Source: Megachile rotundata (taxonomy: Eukaryota > Arthropoda > Insecta > Hymenoptera > Megachilidae). Taken from it: a DNA stretch of 64,000 nucleotides. Position 1 is the first letter of the stretch, and the number at the start of each line of letters is the position of its first letter. Shown piece by piece: positions 26,767-41,228 of this stretch. Position numbers and translations under genes: made by a program. Under the pieces are notes generated by a model that saw only the letters and a program-made list of their open reading frames with translations, had not been told where the DNA came from and ran no database searches. The stretch covers positions 96,767 through 160,766 of the forward strand of contig NW_027473740.1 in NCBI RefSeq assembly GCF_050947335.1, given 5' to 3'.

Positions 26767-26767
26767 A

Positions 26768-29700
26768 AGATTAATAATAATAAGAGTAATCAGTATAGTA
26801 TTTGTCGTTCTATCGATCGTATCTGCATAATATGGTTAATAACATGAATTAGATTGATAATAGTGAGTGTAATAAGTGTAGTAATTGTCGTTCTATCGAT
26901 CATATAAGCATAATATGGCTAAAAATCTGAGTTAGATTGATAATAATAAGAGTAATGAGTATAGTAATTGTCGTCCTATCGATCATATAAGCATAATATG
27001 GCTAATAATATGAGTTAGATTGATAATAATAGGAGTAATAAGCATAGTAATTGCCGTTCTATCGGTCATATATGCATAATATGGCTAATAATATGAGTTA
27101 GATTGATAATAATAAGAGTAATGAGTATAGTAATTGTCGTTCTATCGATCATATAAGCATAATATGGCTAAGAATATGAGTTAGATTGATAATAATAAGA
27201 GTAATAAGTATAGTAATTGCCGTTCTATCGATCATATAAGCACAATATGGCTAATAATATGAGTTAGATTGATAATAATGAGAGTAGTAAGTATAGTAAT
27301 TGTCGTTCTATCGATCATATAAGCGTTATATGGCTAATAATATGAGTTAGATTGATAATAATAGGAGTAATGAGTATAGTAATTGTCGTCCTATCGATCA
27401 TATAAGCATAATATGGCTAATAATATGAGATAGATTGATAATAATAAGAGTAATAAGCATAGTAATTGTCGTTCTACCGGTCATATAACCATAATATGGC
27501 TAATAATGTGAATTAGATTGTTAATAATGAGAGTAATAAGTATAGTAATTGTCGTTCTATCGATCATATAAGCATAATATGGCTAATAATATGAGTTAGA
27601 TTGATAATAATAAGAGTAATGAGTATAGTAATTGCCGTTCTATCGATCATATAAGCATAATATGGCTAATAATATGAGTTAGATTGATAATAATAAGAGT
27701 AATAAGTATAGTAATTGCCGTTCTATCGATCATATAGGCATAATATGGCTAATAATATGAGTTAGATTGATAATAATGAGAGTAGTAAGTATAGTAATTG
27801 TCGTTCTATCGATCATATAAGCATAATATGGCTAATAATATGAGTCAGATTGATAATAATAAGTGTAATAAGCATAGTAATTGTCGTTTTATCGATCATA
27901 TAAGCATAATATGGCTAATAATATGAGTTAGATTGATAATAATAAGAGTAATGAGTATAGTAATTGTCGTCCTATCGATCATATAAGCATAATATGGCCA
28001 ATAATATGAGTTAGATTTATAATAATAAGAGTAATCAGAATAGTATTTGTCGTTCTATCGATCGTATCTGCATAATATGGTTAATAACATGAATTAGATT
28101 GATAATAGTGAGTGTAATAAGTGTAGTAATTGTCGTTCTACCGGTCATATAACCATAATATGGCTAATAATGTGAATTAGATTGTTAATAATGAGAGTAA
28201 TAAGTATAGTAATTGTCGTTCTATCGATCATATAAGCATAATATGGCTAATAATATGAGTTAGATTGATAATAATAAGAGTAATGAGTATAGTAATTGTC
28301 GTTCTATCGATCATATAAGCATAATATGGCTAATAATATGAGTTAGATTGATAATAATAAGAGTAATAAGTATAGTAATTGCCGTTCTATCGATCATATA
28401 GGCATAATATGGCTAATAATATGAGTTAGATTGATAATAATGAGAGTAGTAAGTATAGTAATTGTCGTTCTATCGATCATATAAGCATAATATGGCTAAT
28501 AATATGAGTCAGATTGATAATAATAAGTGTAATAAGCATAGTAATTGTCGTTTTATCGATCATATAAGCATAATATGGCTAATAATATGAGTTAGATTGA
28601 TAATAATAAGAGTAATGAGTATAGTAATTGTCGTCCTATCGATCATATAAGCATAATATGGCCAATAATATGAGTTAGATTTATAATAATAAGAGTAATC
28701 AGAATAGTATTTGTCGTTCTATCGATCGTATCTGCATAATATGGTTAATAACATGAATTAGATTGATAATAGTGAGTGTAATAAGTGTAGTAATTGTCGT
28801 TCTATCGATCATATAAGCATAATATGGCTAAAAATCTGAGTTAGATTGATAATAATAAGAGTAATGAGTATAGTAATTGTCGTCCTATCGATCATATAAG
28901 CATAATATGGCTAATAATATGAGTTAGATTGATAATAATAGGAGTAATAAGCATATTAATTGCCGTTCTATCGGTCATATAAGCATAATATGGCTAATAA
29001 TATGAGTTAGATTGATAATAATAAGAGTAATGAGTATAGTAATTGTCGTTCTATCGATCATATAAGCATAATATGGCTAAGAATATGAGTTAGATTGATA
29101 ATAATAAGAGTAATAAGTATAGTAATTGCCGTTCTATCGATCATATAAGCACAATATGGCTAATAATATGAGTTAGATTGATAATAATGAGAGTAGTAAG
29201 TATAGTAATTGTCGTTCTATCGATCATATAAGCGTTATATGGCTAATAATATGAGTTCGATCGATAATAATAAGAGTAATGAGTATAGTAATTGTCGTCC
29301 TATCGATCATATAAGCATAATATGTCTAATAATATGAGTTAGATTGATAATAATAGGAGTAATAAGCATAGTAATTGTCGTTCTATCGGTCATATAATCA
29401 TAATATGGCAAATAATATGAGTTAGATTGATAATAATAAGAGTAATAAGCATAGTAATTGTCGTTCTATCGATCATATAAGCATAATATGGCTAATAATA
29501 TGAGTTAGATTAATAATAGTAAGAGTAATCAGTATAGTATTTGTCGTTCTATCGATCATGTCTGCATAATATGGTTAATAACATGAATTAGACTGATAAT
29601 AGTGAGTGTAATAAGTGTAGTAATTGTCGTACTATCGATCATATAAGCATAATATGGCTAATAATATGAGTTTGATTGATAATAATAAGAGTAATGAGTA

Positions 29701-32700
29701 TAGTAATTGTCGTCCTATCGATCATATAAGCATAATATGGTTAATAACATGAATTAGATTGATAATAGTGAGTGTAATAAGTGTAGTAATTGTCGTTCTA
29801 TCGATCATATAAGCATAATATGGCTAAAAATCTGAGTTAGATTGATAATAATAAGAGTAATGAGTATAGTAATTGTCGTCCTATCGATCATATAAGCATA
29901 ATATGGCTAATAATATGAGTTAGATTGATAATAATAGGAGTAATAAGCATAGTAATTGTCGTTCTATCGATCATATAAGCATAATATGGCTAATAATATG
30001 AGTTAGATTGATAATAATAAGAGTAATAAGTATAGTAATTGCCGTTCTATCGATCATATAAGCACAATATGGCTAATAATATGAGTTAGATTGATAATAA
30101 TGAGAGTAGTAAGTATAGTAATTGTCGTTCTATCGATCATATAAGCATAATATGGCTAATAACATGAGTTAGATTGATAATAATAAGAGTAATGAGTATA
30201 GTAATTGTCGTCCTATCGATCATATAAGCATAATATGGCTAATAATATGAGTTAGATTGATAATAATAGGAGTAATAAGCATAGTAATTGTCGTTCTATC
30301 GGTCATATAAGCATAATATGGCTAATAATATGAGTTAGATTGATAATAATAAGAGTAATAAGCATAGTAATTGTCATTCTATCCATCATATAAGCATAAT
30401 ATGGCTAATAATATGAGTTAGATCGATAATAATAAGAGTAATGAGTATAGTAATTGTCGTCCTATCGATCATATAAGCATAATATGTCTAATAATATGAG
30501 TTAGATTGATAATAATAGGAGTAATAAGCATAGTAATTGTCGTTCTATCCGTCATATAATCATAATATGGCAAATAATATGAGTTAGATTGATAATAATA
30601 AGAGTAATAAGCATTGTAATTGTCGTTCTATCGATCATATAAGCATAATATGGCTAATAATATGAGTTAGATTAGTAATAGTAAGAGTAATCAGTATAGT
30701 ATTTGTCGTTCTATCGATCATGTCTGCATAATATGGTTAATAACATGAATTAGACTGATAATAGTGAGTGTAATAAGTGTAGTAATTGTCGTACTATCGA
30801 TCATATAAGCATAATATGGCTAATAATGTGAGTTTGATTGATAATAATAAGAGTAATCAGTATAGTATTTGTCGTTCTATCGATCATATCTGCATAATAT
30901 GGTTAATAACATGAATTAGATTGATAATAGTGAGTGTAATATGTGTAGTAATTGTCGTTCTATCGATCATATAAGCATAATATGGCTAATAATATGAGTT
31001 AGATTGATAATAATAAGAGTAATGAGTATAGTAATTGTCGTCCTATCGATCATATAAGCATAATATGGCTAATAATATGAGTTAGATTGATAATAATAAG
31101 AGTAGTAAGCATAGTAATTGTCGTTCTACCGGTCATATAACCATAATATGGCTAATAATATGAATTAGATTGTTAATAGTGAGAGTAATAAGTATAGTAA
31201 TTGTCGTTCTATCGATCATATAAGCATAATATGGCTAATAATATGAGTTAGATTGATAATAATAAGAGTAATGAGTATAGTAATTGTCGTTCTATCGATC
31301 ATATAAGCATAATATGGCTAATAATATGAGTTAGATTGATAATAATAAGAGTAATAAGTATAGTAATTGCCGTTCTATCGATCATATGAGCACAATATGG
31401 CTAATAATATGAGTTAGATTGATAATAATGAGAGTAGTAAGTATAGTAATTGTCGTTCTATCGATCATATAAGCGTAATATGGCTAATAATATGAGTTAG
31501 ATTGATAATAATAAGAGAAGTAAGCATAGTAATTGTCGTTTTATCGATCATATAAGCATAATATGGCTAATAATATGAGTTAGATTGATAATAATAAGAG
31601 TAATGAGTATAGTAATTGTCGTCCTATCGATCATATAAGCATAATATGGCTAATAATATGAGTTAGATTAATAATAATAAGAGTAATCAGTATAGTATTT
31701 GTCGTTCTATCGATCATATCTGCATAATATGGTTAATAACATGAATTAGATTGATAATAGTGAGTGTAATAAGTGTAGTAATTGTCGTTCTATCGATCAT
31801 ATAAGCATAATATGGCTAATAATATGAGTTAGATTGATAATAATAAGAGTAATGAGTATAGTAATTGTCGTCCTATCGATCATATAAGCATAATATGGCT
31901 AATAATATGAGATAGATTGATAATAATAAGAGTAATAAGCATAGTAATTGTCGTTCTACCGGTCATATAACCATAATATGGCTAATAATATGAATTAGAT
32001 TGTTAATAATGAGAGTAATAAGTATAGTAATTGTCGTTCTATCGATCATATAAGCATAATATGGCTAATAATATGAGTTAGATTGATAATAATTAGAGTA
32101 ATAAGCATAGTAATTGTCGTTCTATCCATCATATAAGCATAATATGGCTAATAATATGAGTTAGATTAATAATAATAAGAGTAATCAGTATAGTATTTGT
32201 CGTTCTATCGATCATATCTGCATAATATGGTTAATAACATGAATTAGATTGATAATAATGAGAGTAATAAGTATAGTAATTGTCGTTCTATCGATCATAT
32301 AAGCATAATATGGCTAATAATATGAGTTAGATTGATAATAATAAGAGTAATGAGTATAGTAATTGTCGTTCTATCGATCATATAAGCATAATATGGCTAA
32401 TAATATGAGTTAGATTAATAATAGTAAGAGTAATCAGTATAGTATTTGTCGTTCTATCGATCATGTCTGCATAATATGGTTAATAACATGAATTAGACTG
32501 ATAATAGTGAGTGTATAAAGTGTAGTAATTGTCGTACTATCGATCATATAAGCATAATATGGCTAATAATATGAGTTAGATTGATAATAATAAGAGTAAT
32601 GAGTATAGTAATTGTCGTCCTATCGATCATATAAGCATAATATGGCTAATAATATGAGTTAGATTGATAATAATAAGAGTAATGAGTATAGTAATTGTCG

Positions 32701-34488
32701 TCCTATCGATCATATAAGCATAATATGGCCAATAATATGAGTTAGATTAATAATAATAAGAGTAATCAGTATAGTATTTGTCGTTCAATCGATCATATCT
32801 GCATAATATGGTTAATAACATGAATTAGATTGATAATAGTGAGTGTAATAAGTGTAGTAATTGTCGTTCTACCGATCATATAAGCATAATATGGCTAATA
32901 ATATGAGTTAGATTGATAATAATAAGAGTAATGAGTATAGTAATTGTCGTCCTATCGATCATATAAGCATAATATGGCTAATAATATGAGTTAGATTGAT
33001 AATAATAAGAGTAATGAGTATAGTAATTGTCGTCCTATCGATCATATAAGCATAATATGGCTAATAATATGAGTTAGATTGATAATAATAAGAGTAATAA
33101 GCATAGTAATTGTCGTTCTACCGGTCATATAACCATAATATGGCTCATAATATGAGTTAGATTGATAATAATAAGAGTAATAAGCATAGTAATTGTCGTT
33201 CTACCGGTCATATAACCATAATATGGCTCATAATATGAATTAGATTGTTAATAATGAGAGTAATAAGTATAGTAATTGTCGTTCTATCGATCATATAAGC
33301 ATAGTATGGCTAATAATATGAGTTAGATTGATAATAATAAGAGTAATGAGTATAGTAATTGTCGTTCTATCGATCATATAAGCATAATATGGCTAATAAT
33401 ATGAGTTAGATTGATAATAATAAGAGTAATAAGTATAGTAATTGCCGTTCTATCGATCATATAAGCACAATATGGCTAATAATATGAGTTAGATTGATAA
33501 TAATGAGAGTAGTAAGTATAGTAATTGTCGTTCTATCGATCATATAAGCGTAATATGGCTATTAATATGAGTTAGATTGATAATAATAAGAGTAACAAGC
33601 ATAGTAATTGTCGTTTTATCGATCATATGCATAATATGGCTAATAATATGAGTTAGATTGATAATAATAAAAGTAATGAGTATAGTAATTGTCGTCCTAT
33701 CGATCATATAAGCATAATATGGCCAATAATATGAGTTAGATTAATAATAATAAGAGTAATCAGTATAGTATTTGTCGTTCTATCGATCATATAAGCATAA
33801 TATGGCTAATAATATGAGTTAGATTGATAATAATAAGAGTAATGAGTATAGTAATTGTCGTCCTATCGATCATATAAGCATAATATGGCTAATAATATGA
33901 GATAGATTGATAATAATAAGAGTAATAAGCATAGTAATTGTCGTTCTACCGGTCATATAACCATAATATGGCTAATAATATGAATTAGATTGTTAATAAT
34001 GAGAGTAATAAGTATAGTAATTGTCGTTCTATCGATCATATAAGCATAATATGGCTAATAATATGAGTTAGATTGATAATAATAAGAGTAATGAGTATAG
34101 TAATTGTCGTTCTATCGATCATATAAGCATAATATGGCTAATAATATGAGTTAGATTGATAATAATAAGAGTAATAAGTATAGTAATTGCCGTTCTATCG
34201 ATCATATAGGCATAATATTGGTAATAATATGAGTTAGATTGATAATAATGAGAGTAGTAAGTATAGTAATTGTCGTTCTATCGATCATATAAGCATAATA
34301 TGGCTAATAATATGAGTCAGATTGATAATAATAAGTGTAATAAGCATAGTAATTGTCGTTTTATCGATCATATAAGCATAATATGGCTAATAATATGAGT
34401 TAGATTGATAATAATAAGAGTAATGAGTATAGTAATTGTCGTCCTATCGATCATATAAGCATAATATGGCCAATAATATGAGTTAGAT
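26768..34488. repeat. 83-bp satellite array between the two element copies
   Basis: There are 93 monomers of the same family and orientation as the western block, starting with the right-hand AGAT duplication (26768-26771) and ending with the left-hand AGAT of copy 2 (34485-34488). The segment contains the joint of the 9190-bp duplication at 32038/32039. Monomers resume after the element exactly where they were interrupted, at TTAATAATAATAAGAG. No gene is seen. Confidence 0.97.
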
Positions 34489-37400
34489 TGTAACGTAGCC
34501 GTTTCCTCCACCCGCGTTGCTAGGCAGCGCGGTGGAGTACGCGGCTCACGGGCCCCCTTGTGCCGGACGCTTCAGCGCGCCAGGGTTGACGCGAGGGGGC
34601 CGATCGCGGAAGGAAGGGGACTGGTCGCGGGTTGAGAAAGAACACGGTGTTTCACTCTTAACTAGGCTTATTTATTCTACGATATTCCCCAACGAGCTGG
34701 GGCCCTGGTCCGCCGGTGGTGTTGCGGGCGGCGGAGTCGTCGGTGGAGGCGCCGTGGCCTCCGCAGTCTTCGGTTTCTACAATTATAATCGGTTCGTGTT
34801 AGTCGGTCGGTGTTACAGAATAGCGGCGGTGGCGGCGCGGGTCTTACATGCTACGCGGCTATAATACAATCTTTTTCGGTACGCTTATACAATAGAGTCT
34901 TACATACTATCCTTACATACTACGCTATCCCTATTCTTACACTCTATCTTACAAACTATACTCGGCGGCGCTCGCGGTCCGGTCGGTCGGTCGGTCGGTC
35001 GAGGGGAACGCCTCGCGGAGTACGGGTCGGTTGCGGCACGCGTTCGCGGGTCGGTCGGAGGAACTTCTCGCGGCGTTCGCGGTTCGGACGGAGAGAACAG
35101 CGCGCGGAGTTCGCGGTACGGTCGGTCGAACGCGTTTGCGGGTTTCGCGGTCCTTATATCTACGGTTCGGCGCGATCGAGAGGAGGAAGGAAGGAGAGTA
35201 AAGTACACGGGGTAAGTGGCCAGTTCTGGCCTTGCCTTTCTCTTATTAAGACCGAGAGTGTTCCTGTTACTGGCTCTTGCCTCCACGGTCTGGCAGGCGT
35301 CACGCTGTGGGTTACCCTCCAACGTAACGACTACCCCCGGCTTGCCTTCCTCGAGGGCTATCCACGAGGCCGGACAAGGCGGTTGACCGTTGGCGCGGCC
35401 AGCCTCGGCGCGTGGGCAACCCTCCACGCCGATGCAGGCCTCCAGTCCTCTCGGCCCGAGGCTACCATCGGACCAGGAAGACCTTACTGCCGGGGAGGAC
35501 CTCTGAGAGCGTCCCTGGAGTTGGCTCTACCCTCCACGATCTGGCAGGCGTCACGCTGTGGGCTATCTCCCCAACGTAACGACTACCCACGGCTTACCTT
35601 CCCCGAGGGCTACCCACGGGGTCGGACAAGTCGGTTGACCGTTGGCGCGGCCAGTCTCGGCGCACGGGTTACCCTCCACGCCGATACTGGCCTCCAGTCC
35701 TCCCAGTCCGGGGCTATCGTCGGACCAGGAAGACCTTATTGCCTTGGAGAGGATCTCCGAAGAGATCCTTTCGGGGCCGAAGCCCCGGGCCAACTCGATC
35801 GATCACGCGATCGATCGCTATCTAAGTAGTATCGGGTCGCGGTGGGTGGTCTCGGTGGGGGGTCCCCACCTCGCGGTGCGCGGCTGACGGTGCGCGGTTG
35901 ACGGAGCGCGGCTGCCGGAGCGCGGCTGACGGAACGGCTCGTGACGTATTCGTCACAAGATTAATAATAATAAGAGTAATCAGTATAGTATTTGTCGTTC
36001 TATCGATCGTATCTGCATAATATGGTTAATAACATGAATTAGATTGATAATAGTGAGTGTAATAAGTGTAGTAATTGTCGTTCTATCGATCATATAAGCA
36101 TAATATGGCTAAAAATCTGAGTTAGATTGATAATAATAAGAGTAATGAGTATAGTAATTGTCGTCCTATCGATCATATAAGCATAATATGGCTAATAATA
36201 TGAGTTAGATTGATAATAATAGGAGTAATAAGCATAGTAATTGCCGTTCTATCGGTCATATATGCATAATATGGCTAATAATATGAGTTAGATTGATAAT
36301 AATAAGAGTAATGAGTATAGTAATTGTCGTTCTATCGATCATATAAGCATAATATGGCTAAGAATATGAGTTAGATTGATAATAATAAGAGTAATAAGTA
36401 TAGTAATTGCCGTTCTATCGATCATATAAGCACAATATGGCTAATAATATGAGTTAGATTGATAATAATGAGAGTAGTAAGTATAGTAATTGTCGTTCTA
36501 TCGATCATATAAGCGTTATATGGCTAATAATATGAGTTAGATTGATAATAATAGGAGTAATGAGTATAGTAATTGTCGTCCTATCGATCATATAAGCATA
36601 ATATGGCTAATAATATGAGATAGATTGATAATAATAAGAGTAATAAGCATAGTAATTGTCGTTCTACCGGTCATATAACCATAATATGGCTAATAATGTG
36701 AATTAGATTGTTAATAATGAGAGTAATAAGTATAGTAATTGTCGTTCTATCGATCATATAAGCATAATATGGCTAATAATATGAGTTAGATTGATAATAA
36801 TAAGAGTAATGAGTATAGTAATTGCCGTTCTATCGATCATATAAGCATAATATGGCTAATAATATGAGTTAGATTGATAATAATAAGAGTAATAAGTATA
36901 GTAATTGCCGTTCTATCGATCATATAGGCATAATATGGCTAATAATATGAGTTAGATTGATAATAATGAGAGTAGTAAGTATAGTAATTGTCGTTCTATC
37001 GATCATATAAGCATAATATGGCTAATAATATGAGTCAGATTGATAATAATAAGTGTAATAAGCATAGTAATTGTCGTTTTATCGATCATATAAGCATAAT
37101 ATGGCTAATAATATGAGTTAGATTGATAATAATAAGAGTAATGAGTATAGTAATTGTCGTCCTATCGATCATATAAGCATAATATGGCCAATAATATGAG
37201 TTAGATTTATAATAATAAGAGTAATCAGAATAGTATTTGTCGTTCTATCGATCGTATCTGCATAATATGGTTAATAACATGAATTAGATTGATATTAGTG
37301 AGTGTAATAAGTGTAGTAATTGTCGTTCTACCGGTCATATAACCATAATATGGCTAATAATGTGAATTAGATTGTTAATAATGAGAGTAATAAGTATAGT

Positions 37401-40400
37401 AATTGTCGTTCTATCGATCATATAAGCATAATATGGCTAATAATATGAGTTAGATTGATAATAATAAGAGTAATGAGTATAGTAATTGTCGTTCTATCGA
37501 TCATATAAGCATAATATGGCTAATAATATGAGTTAGATTGATAATAATAAGAGTAATAAGTATAGTAATTGCCGTTCTATCGATCATATAGGCATAATAT
37601 GGCTAATAATATGAGTTAGATTGATAATAATGAGAGTAGTAAGTATAGTAATTGTCGTTCTATCGATCATATAAGCATAATATGGCTAATAATATGAGTC
37701 AGATTGATAATAATAAGTGTAATAAGCATAGTAATTGTCGTTTTATCGATCATATAAGCATAATATGGCTAATAATATGAGTTAGATTGATAATAATAAG
37801 AGTAATGAGTATAGTAATTGTCGTCCTATCGATCATATAAGCATAATATGGCCAATAATATGAGTTAGATTTATAATAATAAGAGTAATCAGAATAGTAT
37901 TTGTCGTTCTATCGATCGTATCTGCATAATATGGTTAATAACATGAATTAGATTGATAATAGTGAGTGTAATAAGTGTAGTAATTGTCGTTCTATCGATC
38001 ATATAAGCATAATATGGCTAAAAATCTGAGTTAGATTGATAATAATAAGAGTAATGAGTATAGTAATTGTCGTCCTATCGATCATATAAGCATAATATGG
38101 CTAATAATATGAGTTAGATTGATAATAATAGGAGTAATAAGCATATTAATTGCCGTTCTATCGGTCATATAAGCATAATATGGCTAATAATATGAGTTAG
38201 ATTGATAATAATAAGAGTAATGAGTATAGTAATTGTCGTTCTATCGATCATATAAGCATAATATGGCTAAGAATATGAGTTAGATTGATAATAATAAGAG
38301 TAATAAGTATAGTAATTGCCGTTCTATCGATCATATAAGCACAATATGGCTAATAATATGAGTTAGATTGATAATAATGAGAGTAGTAAGTATAGTAATT
38401 GTCGTTCTATCGATCATATAAGCGTTATATGGCTAATAATATGAGTTCGATCGATAATAATAAGAGTAATGAGTATAGTAATTGTCGTCCTATCGATCAT
38501 ATAAGCATAATATGTCTAATAATATGAGTTAGATTGATAATAATAGGAGTAATAAGCATAGTAATTGTCGTTCTATCGGTCATATAATCATAATATGGCA
38601 AATAATATGAGTTAGATTGATAATAATAAGAGTAATAAGCATAGTAATTGTCGTTCTATCGATCATATAAGCATAATATGGCTAATAATATGAGTTAGAT
38701 TAATAATAGTAAGAGTAATCAGTATAGTATTTGTCGTTCTATCGATCATGTCTGCATAATATGGTTAATAACATGAATTAGACTGATAATAGTGAGTGTA
38801 ATAAGTGTAGTAATTGTCGTACTATCGATCATATAAGCATAATATGGCTAATAATATGAGTTTGATTGATAATAATAAGAGTAATGAGTATAGTAATTGT
38901 CGTCCTATCGATCATATAAGCATAATATGGTTAATAACATGAATTAGATTGATAATAGTGAGTGTAATAAGTGTAGTAATTGTCGTTCTATCGATCATAT
39001 AAGCATAATATGGCTAAAAATCTGAGTTAGATTGATAATAATAAGAGTAATGAGTATAGTAATTGTCGTCCTATCGATCATATAAGCATAATATGGCTAA
39101 TAATATGAGTTAGATTGATAATAATAGGAGTAATAAGCATAGTAATTGTCGTTCTATCGATCATATAAGCATAATATGGCTAATAATATGAGTTAGATTG
39201 ATAATAATAAGAGTAATAAGTATAGTAATTGCCGTTCTATCGATCATATAAGCACAATATGGCTAATAATATGAGTTAGATTGATAATAATGAGAGTAGT
39301 AAGTATAGTAATTGTCGTTCTATCGATCATATAAGCATAATATGGCTAATAACATGAGTTAGATTGATAATAATAAGAGTAATGAGTATAGTAATTGTCG
39401 TCCTATCGATCATATAAGCATAATATGGCTAATAATATGAGTTAGATTGATAATAATAGGAGTAATAAGCATAGTAATTGTCGTTCTATCGGTCATATAA
39501 GCATAATATGGCTAATAATATGAGTTAGATTGATAATAATAAGAGTAATAAGCATAGTAATTGTCATTCTATCCATCATATAAGCATAATATGGCTAATA
39601 ATATGAGTTAGATCGATAATAATAAGAGTAATGAGTATAGTAATTGTCGTCCTATCGATCATATAAGCATAATATGTCTAATAATATGAGTTAGATTGAT
39701 AATAATAGGAGTAATAAGCATAGTAATTGTCGTTCTATCCGTCATATAATCATAATATGGCAAATAATATGAGTTAGATTGATAATAATAAGAGTAATAA
39801 GCATTGTAATTGTCGTTCTATCGATCATATAAGCATAATATGGCTAATAATATGAGTTAGATTAGTAATAGTAAGAGTAATCAGTATAGTATTTGTCGTT
39901 CTATCGATCATGTCTGCATAATATGGTTAATAACATGAATTAGACTGATAATAGTGAGTGTAATAAGTGTAGTAATTGTCGTACTATCGATCATATAAGC
40001 ATAATATGGCTAATAATGTGAGTTTGATTGATAATAATAAGAGTAATCAGTATAGTATTTGTCGTTCTATCGATCATATCTGCATAATATGGTTAATAAC
40101 ATGAATTAGATTGATAATAGTGAGTGTAATATGTGTAGTAATTGTCGTTCTATCGATCATATAAGCATAATATGGCTAATAATATGAGTTAGATTGATAA
40201 TAATAAGAGTAATGAGTATAGTAATTGTCGTCCTATCGATCATATAAGCATAATATGGCTAATAATATGAGTTAGATTGATAATAATAAGAGTAGTAAGC
40301 ATAGTAATTGTCGTTCTACCGGTCATATAACCATAATATGGCTAATAATATGAATTAGATTGTTAATAGTGAGAGTAATAAGTATAGTAATTGTCGTTCT

Positions 40401-41228
40401 ATCGATCATATAAGCATAATATGGCTAATAATATGAGTTAGATTGATAATAATAAGAGTAATGAGTATAGTAATTGTCGTTCTATCGATCATATAAGCAT
40501 AATATGGCTAATAATATGAGTTAGATTGATAATAATAAGAGTAATAAGTATAGTAATTGCCGTTCTATCGATCATATGAGCACAATATGGCTAATAATAT
40601 GAGTTAGATTGATAATAATGAGAGTAGTAAGTATAGTAATTGTCGTTCTATCGATCATATAAGCGTAATATGGCTAATAATATGAGTTAGATTGATAATA
40701 ATAAGAGAAGTAAGCATAGTAATTGTCGTTTTATCGATCATATAAGCATAATATGGCTAATAATATGAGTTAGATTGATAATAATAAGAGTAATGAGTAT
40801 AGTAATTGTCGTCCTATCGATCATATAAGCATAATATGGCTAATAATATGAGTTAGATTAATAATAATAAGAGTAATCAGTATAGTATTTGTCGTTCTAT
40901 CGATCATATCTGCATAATATGGTTAATAACATGAATTAGATTGATAATAGTGAGTGTAATAAGTGTAGTAATTGTCGTTCTATCGATCATATAAGCATAA
41001 TATGGCTAATAATATGAGTTAGATTGATAATAATAAGAGTAATGAGTATAGTAATTGTCGTCCTATCGATCATATAAGCATAATATGGCTAATAATATGA
41101 GATAGATTGATAATAATAAGAGTAATAAGCATAGTAATTGTCGTTCTACCGGTCATATAACCATAATATGGCTAATAATATGAATTAGATTGTTAATAAT
41201 GAGAGTAATAAGTATAGTAATTGTCGTT
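32039..41228. repeat. 9190-bp tandem segmental duplication, copy 2
   Basis: This is the direct repeat of 22849-32038, including the second copy of the GC-rich element at 34489-35957. It abuts copy 1 with no spacer. Near identity means a recent event, or a join made during assembly. The single substitution at 37295 argues against a simple copied contig, but it could also come from two haplotypes placed in series. Confidence 0.92.
34489..35957. mobile_element. Solo-LTR-like GC-rich insertion, copy 2
   Basis: This matches copy 1 at an offset of 9190 bp throughout my reading, with the same TG...CA ends and the same AGAT duplications (34485-34488 and 35958-35961). The monomer variants beside it are the same too. 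It was therefore carried by duplication of its host block and not by a second insertion. All substructures recur: the left-end hairpin, the CTTACA cluster, the CGGT repeats, the 251-bp duplication, the triple palindrome and the four 14-bp units. Confidence 0.85.

Larger units (their letters stand above)
25299..26767. mobile_element. Solo-LTR-like GC-rich insertion, copy 1
   Basis: A 1,469-bp GC-rich segment sits inside one monomer of the AT-rich satellite. It begins TGTAACGTAGCC and ends ATTCGTCACA, so the ends are TG...CA with a 7-bp imperfect terminal inverted repeat (TGTAACG against TGTGACG). A 4-bp AGAT duplication flanks it. These are the marks of an LTR left after recombination between the two LTRs of a retrotransposon (Ty3/Gypsy, Copia and BEL/Pao families make 4-6 bp duplications). 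No gag, pol, primer-binding site or polypurine tract is visible. Orientation is unresolved: the minus strand has TATAAG at 25968-25963 and AATAAA at 25496-25491, while the plus strand has TATAATA at 25670 and a good splice-donor-like GGGGTAAGTGG at about 26019. Alternatives are a short non-autonomous LTR element or another TIR element with 4-bp duplications. The family is not recognised. Confidence 0.8.
22849..32038. repeat. 9190-bp tandem segmental duplication, copy 1
   Basis: The sequence 22849-32093 matches 32039-41283, so a 9190-bp unit stands twice in direct tandem with about 55 bp of extra homology at the joint. The left match ends at 22848 (C against T in CGTCC/CGTTC) and the right ends at 32094/41284. 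The unit holds one whole 1,469-bp element. Its length equals 93 monomers of 83 bp, minus 2 for the GATCATATGCATAAT deletion at about 24434, plus 1,473 for the element and extra target copy. Private variants are shared by both copies, for example GTGTATAAAGTG, CGTTCAATCG, ATAGTATGGC and AGTAACAAGC. The only mismatch found in my line-by-line reading is A at 28105 against T at 37295. Confidence 0.93.

Noticed and set aside
34489..35957. Second independent transposition of the element
   Set aside because: Both copies have the same target duplication and the same flanking variants for kilobases, so duplication of the host block explains them.
25299..35957. The two elements as the 5' and 3' LTRs of one 10.7-kb retrotransposon
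   Set aside because: The DNA between them is satellite with no gag-pol, each element has its own AGAT pair, and the 9190-bp repeat continues well outside both.
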